This document shows, in pieces, positions 1 to 5,923 of a stretch of DNA of 6,395 bases. The notes beneath the pieces were generated by a model that worked only from the letters and a program-made list of their open reading frames with translations, did no database searches and was not told where the DNA came from. Within the stretch, counting starts at the first letter, position 1. Each line of letters opens with the position of its first letter. The translations under genes and the position numbers were made by a program. This DNA comes from Puniceicoccales bacterium (GTDB taxonomy: Bacteria; Verrucomicrobiota; Verrucomicrobiae; Opitutales; LL51), in contig JAITBR010000103.1 of NCBI GenBank assembly GCA_031283485.1, positions 1 through 6,395 on the forward strand, written 5' to 3'.

Positions 1-75
1 CAAAGAACCACTTCTAAGCAGCACAAACCAGGATGGGGGTAGTGCGGCAGACTTTCCCCCCTTTGACTTGGTTGC

Positions 76-95
76 AAGCACTTTTCATAGTGCTT
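76..95 (-). terminator. Hairpin just after the unknown gene, possible terminator
   Basis: AAGCACT (76-82) and AGTGCTT (89-95) form a perfect 7-bp stem with a 6-base loop, starting 7 bases beyond the TAA of the minus-strand gene. There is no T-run after it on the minus strand; on the plus strand it is followed by the weakly T-rich ATTTCATTT. It may act as a processing or 3'-end stability element, or terminate a plus-strand transcript arriving from outside the window. Confidence 0.35.
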
Positions 96-102
96 ATTTC
101 AT

Positions 103-1818
103 TTAACTATTCCGGCTCGCAGAGGAGTAACTGCGACTGAGATTCGCAGATGCTTCCCTTCTTACACTTACGCCAACTCTTTTTGGTTCATTTGGCCTCT
201 CCGGCTCGACATGGGCTAGGCTATCAGGAGGCACAGGTGCTCCTAGCATTAAATTTTGCCTGGATTCAGCTTCAGTGCGAGCTACAGATGCTTCCCTTCT
301 TACACCTACGCTAACTCTTTTAGGCTCATTTGGCCTCTCCGGCTCGACATGGGCTAGGCTATCAGGAGGCACAGGTGCTCCTAGCATTAGATTTCGCCCA
401 GATTCAGTTTCAGTGCGAGCTGATAACCACGCTGCTGGACATCCCATTCTAATGCAAAGTTGTTTTATATCGTCATCCAAATTACAACCACTTATGGATT
501 GGGCAGCTGCCTCTACAACAAAGGCTCTCCCATTTGGACTAGCTGCACTTATGAAGAGCGAAGTATTAGGTGCGATTTTTTTAGACAAAAAACTATTTTC
601 ACCGTTATCATTTTCGTACGACGCACGGATGCTCTTCACAAACATTTCAAATATATTAGGATTTTTATAACTAAGCCTGTGCAATGTGGTGACCCAATGA
701 ATACCCCCTGACTTATCTTTTGAATAACAGTCTTCAGGGACAGGGCAACTGAAAACTCCCATTGTATTTGCTGTACACCTAATCGCTGTTAGGACATTAT
801 CATGAAGTTTTTCCCTAAACTCGACAACGCCCGCTCCATTGTATTTTAAATTTAAACTAATGACGCTTTTTATAACTTCTTTCACGAACGAATAATCTGG
901 CGAAGACGTAGCATTGGCGCTATCGGAAATAAATAAGTGAGAATTACTCTCTCGCGTCATGGGGATAACACCAACCTTTGGTTCATTCCCTTTTTTTTCT
1001 GGTCTGAAGAAATAAGTTTCCTGAGGTAGAGTAAGTCCTCGCGCGTTCAACAGCGAATACACCTGTTGAACCGCAACTGCTGTTTCGTGCGAAGTTGTAT
1101 TGCTAAAATTTACTCTCACTCCAAACACTTTCCATATTTGTTCTTCAATTTCAAGTACAACAGGATCGGTGGATTTTTCACGGACTATTGCGCACGGCAC
1201 GTCGCCATTACATTTACGCACGAACTCATCTAGTGAGTACCAACGGTTCAGAAATGCAATGTCTTTTATCGCTGCTTCAGCCGCACCTTTTACTTCCGAG
1301 TTCGGCTGTGCCAGTGCGCCAACAATGACTTCTGCTTCATTTGGTGAAATTGCATTTTTCGCACTATGTTGTGCATAATCACGAAGATAGCTTGTAGTGG
1401 TTCTTGAAAGAGGGACAAGAGGGGCATTCGGCCCTGGTCCTTTTAGCAAATTCAGAAGGGAGTCGATCATTTCATTTACTCCCACCAACGCCTGTGTGCG
1501 CAGCATTTCCATCACGAAAATAATTAGGGCGTTTATATATTTAAGATCAACCTGAGAAGTTGCAGCTTCCCTTCCCTCTAGCGGCTTCGGAGGCACTGCA
1601 CTTATGGCCGACTTAAAAAGGTTAGATACTCCGGGTACCTCAGCCAGTTTCAAAACATGTTGTTCGGTGCCTAAAGTACCATATTTTGATTTCATCTGAT
1701 TAAATATTTCTTTAGCTTTATTAATAACTGTATTAATAAGTTCACTATCTTGCATTTCATCAGTTGGCTGGGTGGGAGGCATTGTACCGCCTGAAGTTAA
1801 CCTGCTCAAACTATCCAT
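103..1818 (-). CDS. Unrecognised 571-residue protein with two C-terminal 46-residue proline-rich repeats
   Basis: I do not recognise this protein and assign no function. The start is supported by a GGAG Shine-Dalgarno (1825-1828) six bases before the ATG; the stop is TAA. The N-terminus (about residues 1-25) is Ser/Thr/Pro-rich with no signal peptide. Residues 26-125 look mostly helical; the most hydrophobic stretch, about 94-106, is interrupted by Asn and Glu, so no membrane helix is evident. Residues 130-465 look like a mixed globular region with eight cysteines (203, 209, 348, 358, 364, 445, 455, 460) and a GGIHWVTTL segment at 371-379. The motif LFIS occurs twice (295-298 and 421-424). 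Residues 467-512 and 513-558 are tandem repeats, followed by a short Ser/Arg-rich tail. The gene stands alone, divergent from folP. A cytosolic protein or a secreted effector-like protein are both possible; this is inference. Confidence 0.8.
   Translation of the reverse strand: MDSLSRLTSGGTMPPTQPTDEMQDSELINTVINKAKEIFNQMKSKYGTLGTEQHVLKLAEVPGVSNLFKSAISAVPPKPLEGREAATSQVDLKYINALIIFVMEMLRTQALVGVNEMIDSLLNLLKGPGPNAPLVPLSRTTTSYLRDYAQHSAKNAISPNEAEVIVGALAQPNSEVKGAAEAAIKDIAFLNRWYSLDEFVRKCNGDVPCAIVREKSTDPVVLEIEEQIWKVFGVRVNFSNTTSHETAVAVQQVYSLLNARGLTLPQETYFFRPEKKGNEPKVGVIPMTRESNSHLFISDSANATSSPDYSFVKEVIKSVISLNLKYNGAGVVEFREKLHDNVLTAIRCTANTMGVFSCPVPEDCYSKDKSGGIHWVTTLHRLSYKNPNIFEMFVKSIRASYENDNGENSFLSKKIAPNTSLFISAASPNGRAFVVEAAAQSISGCNLDDDIKQLCIRMGCPAAWLSARTETESGRNLMLGAPVPPDSLAHVEPERPNEPKRVSVGVRREASVARTEAESRQNLMLGAPVPPDSLAHVEPERPNEPKRVGVSVRREASANLSRSYSSASRNS
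145..420 (-). repeat. In-frame tandem repeat, two 138-bp units (46 codons each)
   Basis: The units are 283-420 (residues 467-512) and 145-282 (residues 513-558) of the unknown protein. By hand alignment they differ at 11 of 138 bases, about 92% identity, with no indel. A 27-residue core, from NLMLGAPVPPDSLAH to PNEPKRV, is identical in both and differs only at three synonymous sites. The other differences change six residues outside the core. The unit length is a multiple of three, so gain or loss of a unit keeps the frame. Confidence 0.95.
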
Positions 1819-1842
1819 TCATTTCTCCATCGTTAAATCAAC

Positions 1843-1872
1843 AATCTATGCCAGTAGAATTGTTTTTTACAA
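1843..1872 (-). promoter_or_regulatory. Possible sigma70-like promoter for the unknown gene
   Basis: On the minus strand TTGTAA (1872-1867) lies 18 bases before TAGATT (1848-1843), about 25 bases before the coding start. Each hexamer matches the consensus only partly, and the region is AT-rich enough to give such matches by chance. Confidence 0.25.
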
Positions 1873-1876
1873 AAAA

Positions 1877-1921
1877 GCAACAATAAAACAAAAAAATGAT
1901 TTTGATTAAAAATATTGTTGC
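1877..1921. repeat. Perfect 9-bp inverted repeat in the divergent intergenic region
   Basis: GCAACAATA at 1877-1885 is the exact reverse complement of TATTGTTGC at 1913-1921, with a 27-base AT-rich spacer. Half-site centres are 36 bases apart. It lies between the divergent starts of the unknown gene and folP, where it could be a paired operator or a long-loop hairpin. A 10-bp palindrome, GCATGCATGC, follows at 1931-1940. Confidence 0.5.
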
Positions 1922-1987
1922 AGTCATTTAGCATGCATGCCATAGCTGCTCAGTCGGTAAATATTTTGTCTAAAGCTGTGAAGCGTT

Positions 1988-2773
1988 ATGCCGGTTAGAT
2001 ATCCAGTCATTATGGGAATCCTAAACGTAACTCCAGATTCATTCTATGATGGTGGAAGTTACGAAACGGTGGATAATGCCATGAAACGGGCAGAAACGAT
2101 GGCCTCCGAGGGAGCCGAAATCATAGATCTCGGTGGAGAATCAACCAGGCCGAATCACGTTGAAATTGACAGTGAAACGGAATGGTTTCGGATAAAAGGC
2201 GTTTTGGCACAGATATCAAAATTAGACGTAAAAATTTCCGTGGATACGCATAGGCTTGATGTTGCTAAACTAGCACTCGAACATGGAGCATCGATCCTAA
2301 ATGATGTGTATGCCTTTGAACACCTCGACGAAGCAATTGAACTGACCAAGGGATATGGCGCAGAATTGGTAGCGATGCACAACGCACGCATCCGACCGCC
2401 GTCGGAAGATATCGTAGAAGATATTGTGGCAAGCTTTCAACAGGCCATTTCCACGGCGAAAAAACGCAACTTTGCTACGGAGAATTTAATATTGGATGTT
2501 GGTATCGGATTTGGCACGACTCCAGCGCAGGATATTGAAATTATTTCACGGCTGAATGAATTGGCCGATGGATTTCATGAGCGCATTCTAATTGGCACAT
2601 CCAGAAAAAAATTTATGAGTATTTTCAGAGAATATACGCCCGCCGATCGGTTGCCGTGTACACTGGCCAGCACGGTGTACGCTTACTTGAGTGGTTGTGC
2701 AATATTTCGTGTGCACGATGTTAAAGCAAATTTCGATGTGCTAAATTTTATGAGGGTTACGCATGAACAGTAG
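1988..2773 (+). CDS. folP: Dihydropteroate synthase
   Basis: Cytosolic enzyme that condenses 6-hydroxymethyl-7,8-dihydropterin pyrophosphate with p-aminobenzoate to give 7,8-dihydropteroate; it is the sulfonamide target. The 261 residues are slightly short for the family because the N-terminus is compact. An in-frame stop at 1979-1981 leaves this ATG as the first possible start, and only a weak GAAG precedes it. Visible family motifs are MGILNVTPDSF (9-19), GGESTRP (49-55), SVDT (84-87), ILND (103-106), ILDVGIGFG (168-176), GTSRKKF (203-209) and RVHDV (241-245). By alignment with E. coli FolP, the ligand residues N22, R63, D96, N115, D185, K221, R255 and H257 are kept (here N13, R54, D86, N105, D170, K207, R241, H243). 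Oddities: the usual DPGxGFGK reads DVGIGFGT, so Pro and Lys are replaced by V171 and T177. It is the first gene of folP-folB-folK and overlaps folB by 11 bases. Confidence 0.96.
   Translation: MPVRYPVIMGILNVTPDSFYDGGSYETVDNAMKRAETMASEGAEIIDLGGESTRPNHVEIDSETEWFRIKGVLAQISKLDVKISVDTHRLDVAKLALEHGASILNDVYAFEHLDEAIELTKGYGAELVAMHNARIRPPSEDIVEDIVASFQQAISTAKKRNFATENLILDVGIGFGTTPAQDIEIISRLNELADGFHERILIGTSRKKFMSIFREYTPADRLPCTLASTVYAYLSGCAIFRVHDVKANFDVLNFMRVTHEQ
2752..2756 (+). promoter_or_regulatory. Shine-Dalgarno for folB inside folP
   Basis: GAGGG lies six bases before the folB ATG at 2763, within the last codons of folP. It fixes the folB start and fits translational coupling across the 11-base overlap. 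Confidence 0.6.
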
Positions 2774-3128
2774 CATTTTTTTGGAAGATCTTGAATTTCA
2801 AGCTAAACATGGGCTATGGGAGTTCGAAAGAAGTCAATTGCAAAAATTTTTGATATCCGTCCGTATTTTGGGTGATTTTTCAGCAGCTACACGATCCGAT
2901 GATATTGCAGATACAGTGGATTATACAAATGCCTATGTTACAATTAAACAAGCCGTTGAAGGAAACGAATTTTGTTTGATTGAGCGCCTCGCTGGTGAGA
3001 TTGCCTTTGATATTTTTACCAAATTTTCGATGGTCGTTTCTGTGGAAGTTACGATTAAGAAGTACCCGTTCTGTTTGGCAGGCATAAAATATGGAAGCAT
3101 CGGATTTAGTGCGAAATTTTCACGTTAG
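2763..3128 (+). CDS. folB: Dihydroneopterin aldolase
   Basis: Cytosolic enzyme of folate synthesis that cleaves 7,8-dihydroneopterin to 6-hydroxymethyl-7,8-dihydropterin and glycolaldehyde. At 121 residues it has normal family length. It aligns without gaps by eye to Staphylococcus aureus FolB over residues 1-102, and the known active-site positions fall at the same numbers: E22, Y54 (in DTVDY), E74 (in LIERLA) and K100 (in TIKK). The HG pair at 16-17 and the SDDIADTVDY block at 45-54 are also typical. The start overlaps the folP end and the last 38 bases overlap folK, so the three genes almost certainly share one mRNA and are translationally coupled. Confidence 0.95.
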   Translation: MNSSIFLEDLEFQAKHGLWEFERSQLQKFLISVRILGDFSAATRSDDIADTVDYTNAYVTIKQAVEGNEFCLIERLAGEIAFDIFTKFSMVVSVEVTIKKYPFCLAGIKYGSIGFSAKFSR

Positions 3129-3612
3129 TTTCCTTTCATTGGGCACAAATCTGGGTGACAAAATCGGAAATCTCAGGCGGACCTTGGGTTTGCTACCCAA
3201 GAATCAGGCAATAGACATGATAAAGCTTTCCAGCATCTACCAGACGGCACCTCAGAATTTCACTGAACAGGAAAATTTTTTAAATTGTGTTTGCGAAATC
3301 AAAACGACTCTCGATCCTATTCAACTTTTGCACTTTTGCAAGTCAATCGAACGGAAACTTGGCCGCCAAACAACATTTAGATATGGACCACGCTTGATTG
3401 ATATCGACATATTGCTGTACGATGATCTAACGCTCACCACTGCAGAGTTGTCGATCCCGCACCCGGAACTAGTGCGCAGAAATTTCGCATTGACACCGCT
3501 AAACGAAATAGCCACAGATTTAATCGTTTGCGACAAACCACTCGCCCACTGGATGGCTTTGTGCAAAGATCAACAGGTTGCGCTGATCGGAAAATTGGAG
3601 TCCTTGAAATAA
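3091..3612 (+). CDS. folK: 2-amino-4-hydroxy-6-hydroxymethyldihydropteridine pyrophosphokinase (HPPK)
   Basis: Transfers pyrophosphate from ATP to 6-hydroxymethyl-7,8-dihydropterin, supplying the substrate of FolP encoded two genes upstream. Family motifs in order are SLGTNLGD (16-23), SSIYQTAP (47-54), ENFLNCV (61-67), IERKLGR (86-92), RYGPRLIDIDILLYD (97-111) and IPHPELVRRNFALTPL (122-137). D104 and D106 match the Mg-binding aspartates of the family (E. coli D95 and D97). At 173 residues it is slightly longer than the typical 155-165. The ATG at 3091 has an AGG eight bases upstream and overlaps folB by 38 bases; an in-frame GTG at 3109 would shorten the overlap and the N-terminus by six residues and cannot be excluded. 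It is the last gene of the fol cluster in this window. Confidence 0.95.
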   Translation: MEASDLVRNFHVSFLSLGTNLGDKIGNLRRTLGLLPKNQAIDMIKLSSIYQTAPQNFTEQENFLNCVCEIKTTLDPIQLLHFCKSIERKLGRQTTFRYGPRLIDIDILLYDDLTLTTAELSIPHPELVRRNFALTPLNEIATDLIVCDKPLAHWMALCKDQQVALIGKLESLK

Positions 3613-3661
3613 ATCGGCAACGGATGGTTTTGCACAATTTTCGCCCTAAAATTTACAACAT

Positions 3662-3675
3662 TTCCCACCTGGGAA
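3662..3675 (-). terminator. Small hairpin in the convergent folK/efp gap, weak terminator candidate
   Basis: TTCCC (3662-3666) pairs with GGGAA (3671-3675) around a 4-base loop, and a second TTCCC (3686-3690) could compete for the same GGGAA. On the minus strand it lies about 30 bases after the efp stop and is followed by ATGTTGTAAATTTTA, only loosely T-rich. No stronger terminator for either folK or efp is visible in this 92-base gap. Confidence 0.25.
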
Positions 3676-3704
3676 TTCAGGGGACTTCCCTTCGTAAAAA
3701 CTTC

Positions 3705-4262
3705 CTAATCTCTGCTCATGTAAGAGCCATCCGTCGTGCTTATTTTGATGATGTCGCCTTCTTTTATGAATAATGGCACTTGCACAACCAATCCAGATTC
3801 TGTCTTGGCAGGTTTTTGCACGTTAGAAGCCGTATCACCTCGAATGCCCTCCGGAGATTCGACCACTTTCATCGAAACTGCTGCGGGTAAAGAAATTTCG
3901 ACAGGCTTACCTCCGATGTACTGCACGTCGTACTCCAGGCCGATGACCATAAATTTCTTCGTTGCACTAACCATGTTTTCCGACAAAACAACATCTTCGA
4001 ATGTCTTTAAGTCCAAAAAATGATGTCCACTTTCATCGACGTAAGAATATTCGAGCGAACGCACCGTAGTCGCCAAAAAATTAACTGAATCCGATGAGAG
4101 AAATTTTACGCTCGTTGATGCCCCGGTCTTGCTATTGCGCATAACAACCTGTACAAAACCAGCCTGTCGCCCCTGTGTGCGATGCTGAACCTCCAGCACC
4201 GTATGCGGGATGCCTTGATAATCGATAACTTTACCCTTTCTTATGTCCGTAGGTGATGCCAT
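3705..4262 (-). CDS. efp: Translation elongation factor P
   Basis: Soluble factor that binds the ribosome between the P and E sites and relieves stalling at polyproline stretches. Its 185 residues are the normal length, with three domains: KOW-like domain I (about 1-63), OB domain II (about 64-127) and OB domain III (about 128-185), the last ending in the family signature GDIIKISTTDGSY (168-180). The RGDTASNV segment (141-148) is also typical. The loop that enters the peptidyl-transferase centre reads RTQGRQAGF (28-36), with Arg32 where E. coli has the beta-lysylated Lys34 and Pseudomonas aeruginosa has the rhamnosylated Arg32. The ATG has a short AGG only three bases upstream, a weak site. 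It lies 17 bases after clpP on the same strand and is probably co-transcribed with it. Confidence 0.96.
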   Translation of the reverse strand: MASPTDIRKGKVIDYQGIPHTVLEVQHRTQGRQAGFVQVVMRNSKTGASTSVKFLSSDSVNFLATTVRSLEYSYVDESGHHFLDLKTFEDVVLSENMVSATKKFMVIGLEYDVQYIGGKPVEISLPAAVSMKVVESPEGIRGDTASNVQKPAKTESGLVVQVPLFIKEGDIIKISTTDGSYMSRD

Positions 4263-4279
4263 ATACCTAATCCAAAATT

Positions 4280-4885
4280 TTATTTTTCGATTTCAGCCTG
4301 CCGCTCAATCACCGAATCGACAATACCATATTCCTTTGCTTCGATGGCTGTCATGAAATAATCACGATCGGAATTGCGTTCAATTTGTTCAACTGACTGT
4401 CCACTGTGCTTCGCCAAAACATCGTTCAATACCCTTCTCCACCGAAGAATCTCCTTCGCTGCTATGGAAATATCGGATGCCTGACCACTTGCTCCACCCG
4501 TTGGTTGATGTATCATTACTCTGCTATTTGGCAGGGCGTAGCGCTTTCCCTTTGTGCCGGCAGCGAGGATGATGGTCGCCATGCTAGCTGCCTGACCAAG
4601 GCAATAGGTCACAACATCACAGCGCAGAAACTGCATGGTATCATATATGGCCATACCAGCTGTAACGCTACCACCAGGGGAATTTACGTACAAATTGACG
4701 TCCTTTTTTGGATCCTCCATTTGCAAAAATAGCAGTTGAGCAACGACGGCATTGGCAACAAAATCATCAATGGGAGTCCCGATAAAAATGATACGATCCT
4801 TCAACAGCCTGCTGTAAATGTCCCACGTGCGCTCACTTCTACCATCACGTTCATATATATATGGGAGCGGCAAATACTGACTCAT
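4280..4885 (-). CDS. clpP: ATP-dependent Clp protease proteolytic subunit
   Basis: Serine peptidase subunit that forms a double-heptamer chamber and degrades proteins unfolded by ClpX or ClpA-type ATPases in the cytosol. From the ATG at 4885 the protein has 201 residues. The catalytic triad is S101 (GQAASMA), H126 (MIHQP) and D175 (SDRDYF), with the same spacing as E. coli S111/H136/D185. The oxyanion-region motif [11 protein letters not shown] and the DIYSRLLK segment are also intact. The start is uncertain: an in-frame TTG six bases upstream (4891) would add two residues. Neither start has a clear Shine-Dalgarno, and the upstream frame is open to the stop at 4937-4939. The downstream neighbour is efp, not clpX, which is not in this window. 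Confidence 0.95.
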   Translation of the reverse strand: MSQYLPLPYIYERDGRSERTWDIYSRLLKDRIIFIGTPIDDFVANAVVAQLLFLQMEDPKKDVNLYVNSPGGSVTAGMAIYDTMQFLRCDVVTYCLGQAASMATIILAAGTKGKRYALPNSRVMIHQPTGGASGQASDISIAAKEILRWRRVLNDVLAKHSGQSVEQIERNSDRDYFMTAIEAKEYGIVDSVIERQAEIEK

Positions 4886-4925
4886 GGGCAAATGAGTACT
4901 GAAGTGTATGGGAAAATCAAGATTC

Positions 4926-4954
4926 TTGTAGTAAAGTCAAAAAAATTTTATAAT
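4926..4954 (+). promoter_or_regulatory. Candidate sigma70 promoter for tRNA-Leu-uppS-cdsA
   Basis: TTGTAG (4926-4931) and a perfect TATAAT (4949-4954) are separated by 17 bases, facing the tRNA. Transcription would start near 4961 and give a leader of about 135 bases before the tRNA. The same segment, read on the minus strand, contains TTGACT (4940-4935) without a convincing -10, so the clpP promoter was not located. Confidence 0.4.
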
Positions 4955-5096
4955 TCGAGCTTAGTGAGGCAGTAATTAGGCGGAGTAACTATAAATTTAT
5001 TGCATTGCATAATCTCGATTCTTAAAAGGAAAAGGCAGAGTGATTATTGTCCATGTGGTGGTCTTTATTTGCGCATGGGCAAGGCACCATTATTCC

Positions 5097-5181
5097 GCTC
5101 AGGTGGTGAAATTGGTAGACACGCTGTCTTCAGGCGGCAGTATCGCGAGATGTAGGGGTTCGAATCCCCTCCTGAGCACCA
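5097..5181 (+). tRNA. tRNA-Leu (anticodon CAG)
   Basis: The complete cloverleaf was folded by hand. The acceptor stem GCTCAGG (5097-5103) pairs with CCTGAGC (5171-5177). The D stem is GTG (5106-5108) with CAC (5120-5122). The anticodon stem 5124-5128/5136-5140 closes a 7-base loop with anticodon CAG at 5131-5133, which reads CUG. A class II variable arm (5141-5153) has an ATC/GAT stem and supports leucine. The T arm, 5154-5170, has loop TTCGAAT. The discriminator is A5178, and CCA is encoded (5179-5181). No terminator follows, and the uppS ATG lies 29 bases downstream, so it is probably released by processing from a transcript that also carries uppS. Confidence 0.97.
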
Positions 5182-5210
5182 AAAATTTGTATCTTTAAAA
5201 AAGTGAGTTG

Positions 5211-5921
5211 ATGGTTGAAAGGCGCATAGAATGCTCAAGGTTGCCCAGGCATTTGGCATTCATAATGGACGGAAGTGGGCGCTGGGCAAGGGAGCGTGGG
5301 CTTGCGCGAACGGATGGTCATCGGCGTGGCATTCGCGCTGCAAAAAATATTGTCGAAGCTGCGCTCAAGTATGGTGTATCATACGTGACTTTGTATGCGT
5401 TTTCCACGGAAAATTTTAATCGCCCAGTAGACGAAGTGTCGTTTCTATTTAAATTAATGGCAAAAGGTTTAAAAAAATATGCAAAATTTTTCGCGGAAAA
5501 CGAAATTAAATTTTTAGCGATTGGTGACGTCTTCAGATTACCTGAAGAACTGCGATTGGCCATTGGAGATCTTCAGAGAAAAACCACAAATTTTACAAAA
5601 CTTACGGTTAGCATAGCCATGGCTTATGGATCTAGAAATGAAGTTACTTGTGCGATCAGAGAGATCACACGTAAAAAAATTTTGGAGTCTGAAATAACTT
5701 GGGAAACCGTAGCTGAGCATTTGTACACGCACAAACTTCCGGATCCGGATATGATAATTAGAACATCGGGAGAAAAGCGTTTGAGTAACTTTTTACTCAT
5801 GCAAGCGGCTTACGCCGAGTTGCATTTCATGGACATTAATTGGCCGGATGTTTGCGAAGATACTTTTGTTGAAGTTTTGCGTGAGTATGCAACACGCAAT
5901 AGGCGCATGGGAGGAATTTGA
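5211..5921 (+). CDS. uppS: Isoprenyl transferase, probable undecaprenyl diphosphate synthase
   Basis: cis-Prenyltransferase that extends farnesyl diphosphate with isopentenyl diphosphate, normally to the C55 carrier used for peptidoglycan and other surface glycans; it is cytosolic and membrane-associated. From the ATG it has 236 residues, a typical length; a TTG immediately upstream (5208) would add one residue. Motifs are IMDGSGRWA (18-26), TLYAFSTENF (60-69), IRTSGE (183-188), RLSNFLL (190-196) and WPD (211-213). The Mg-linked pair corresponding to E. coli D26 and E213 is present as D20 and E203. Oddities at usually conserved positions: Ser22 replaces the Asn of MDGNGRWA, Ala138 replaces the Asn of the usual NYGGR, and Met197 replaces the Trp of LLWQ. 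Product chain length cannot be read from the sequence. A tRNA-Leu lies just upstream and cdsA starts two bases after the stop. Confidence 0.94.
   Translation: MVERRIECSRLPRHLAFIMDGSGRWARERGLARTDGHRRGIRAAKNIVEAALKYGVSYVTLYAFSTENFNRPVDEVSFLFKLMAKGLKKYAKFFAENEIKFLAIGDVFRLPEELRLAIGDLQRKTTNFTKLTVSIAMAYGSRNEVTCAIREITRKKILESEITWETVAEHLYTHKLPDPDMIIRTSGEKRLSNFLLMQAAYAELHFMDINWPDVCEDTFVEVLREYATRNRRMGGI
5909..5914 (+). promoter_or_regulatory. Strong Shine-Dalgarno for cdsA inside uppS
   Basis: GGGAGG lies nine bases before the cdsA ATG, within the last codons of uppS. It fixes the cdsA start and is among the strongest ribosome-binding sites in the window. Confidence 0.7.
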
Positions 5922-5923
5922 CA

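Noticed and set aside
35..61. GGGGG/CCCCCC pairing near the left edge
   Set aside because: A homopolymer stem with a 16-base loop and no associated gene or T-run; too little to call a terminator.
275..711. Plus-strand open frames of 131 and 83 codons opposite the unknown gene
   Set aside because: They lie antisense to a 571-codon frame that has a good ribosome-binding site, and one reads through the repeat region in reverse. Neither product resembles a known protein.
1100..1378. Plus-strand open frame of 92 codons
   Set aside because: It begins at a TTG, is antisense inside the unknown gene and shows no recognisable family.
3528..3773. Plus-strand open frame bridging folK and efp
   Set aside because: It overlaps two well-supported genes in other frames and has no recognisable motif.
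5000..5027. Second possible plus-strand promoter (TTGCAT, 16 bases, TTAAAA)
   Set aside because: Both hexamers match poorly, and the TTGTAG/TATAAT pair upstream is clearly better.
5048..5081. Imperfect hairpin TGTCCATG/CATGGGCA upstream of the tRNA
   Set aside because: Eight pairs including a wobble around an 18-base loop, with no T-run, no matching leader peptide and no known riboswitch pattern; chance is sufficient.
5065..5259. Minus-strand open frame of 64 codons across the tRNA
   Set aside because: Its middle is the antisense translation of the tRNA-Leu gene, a common false protein.
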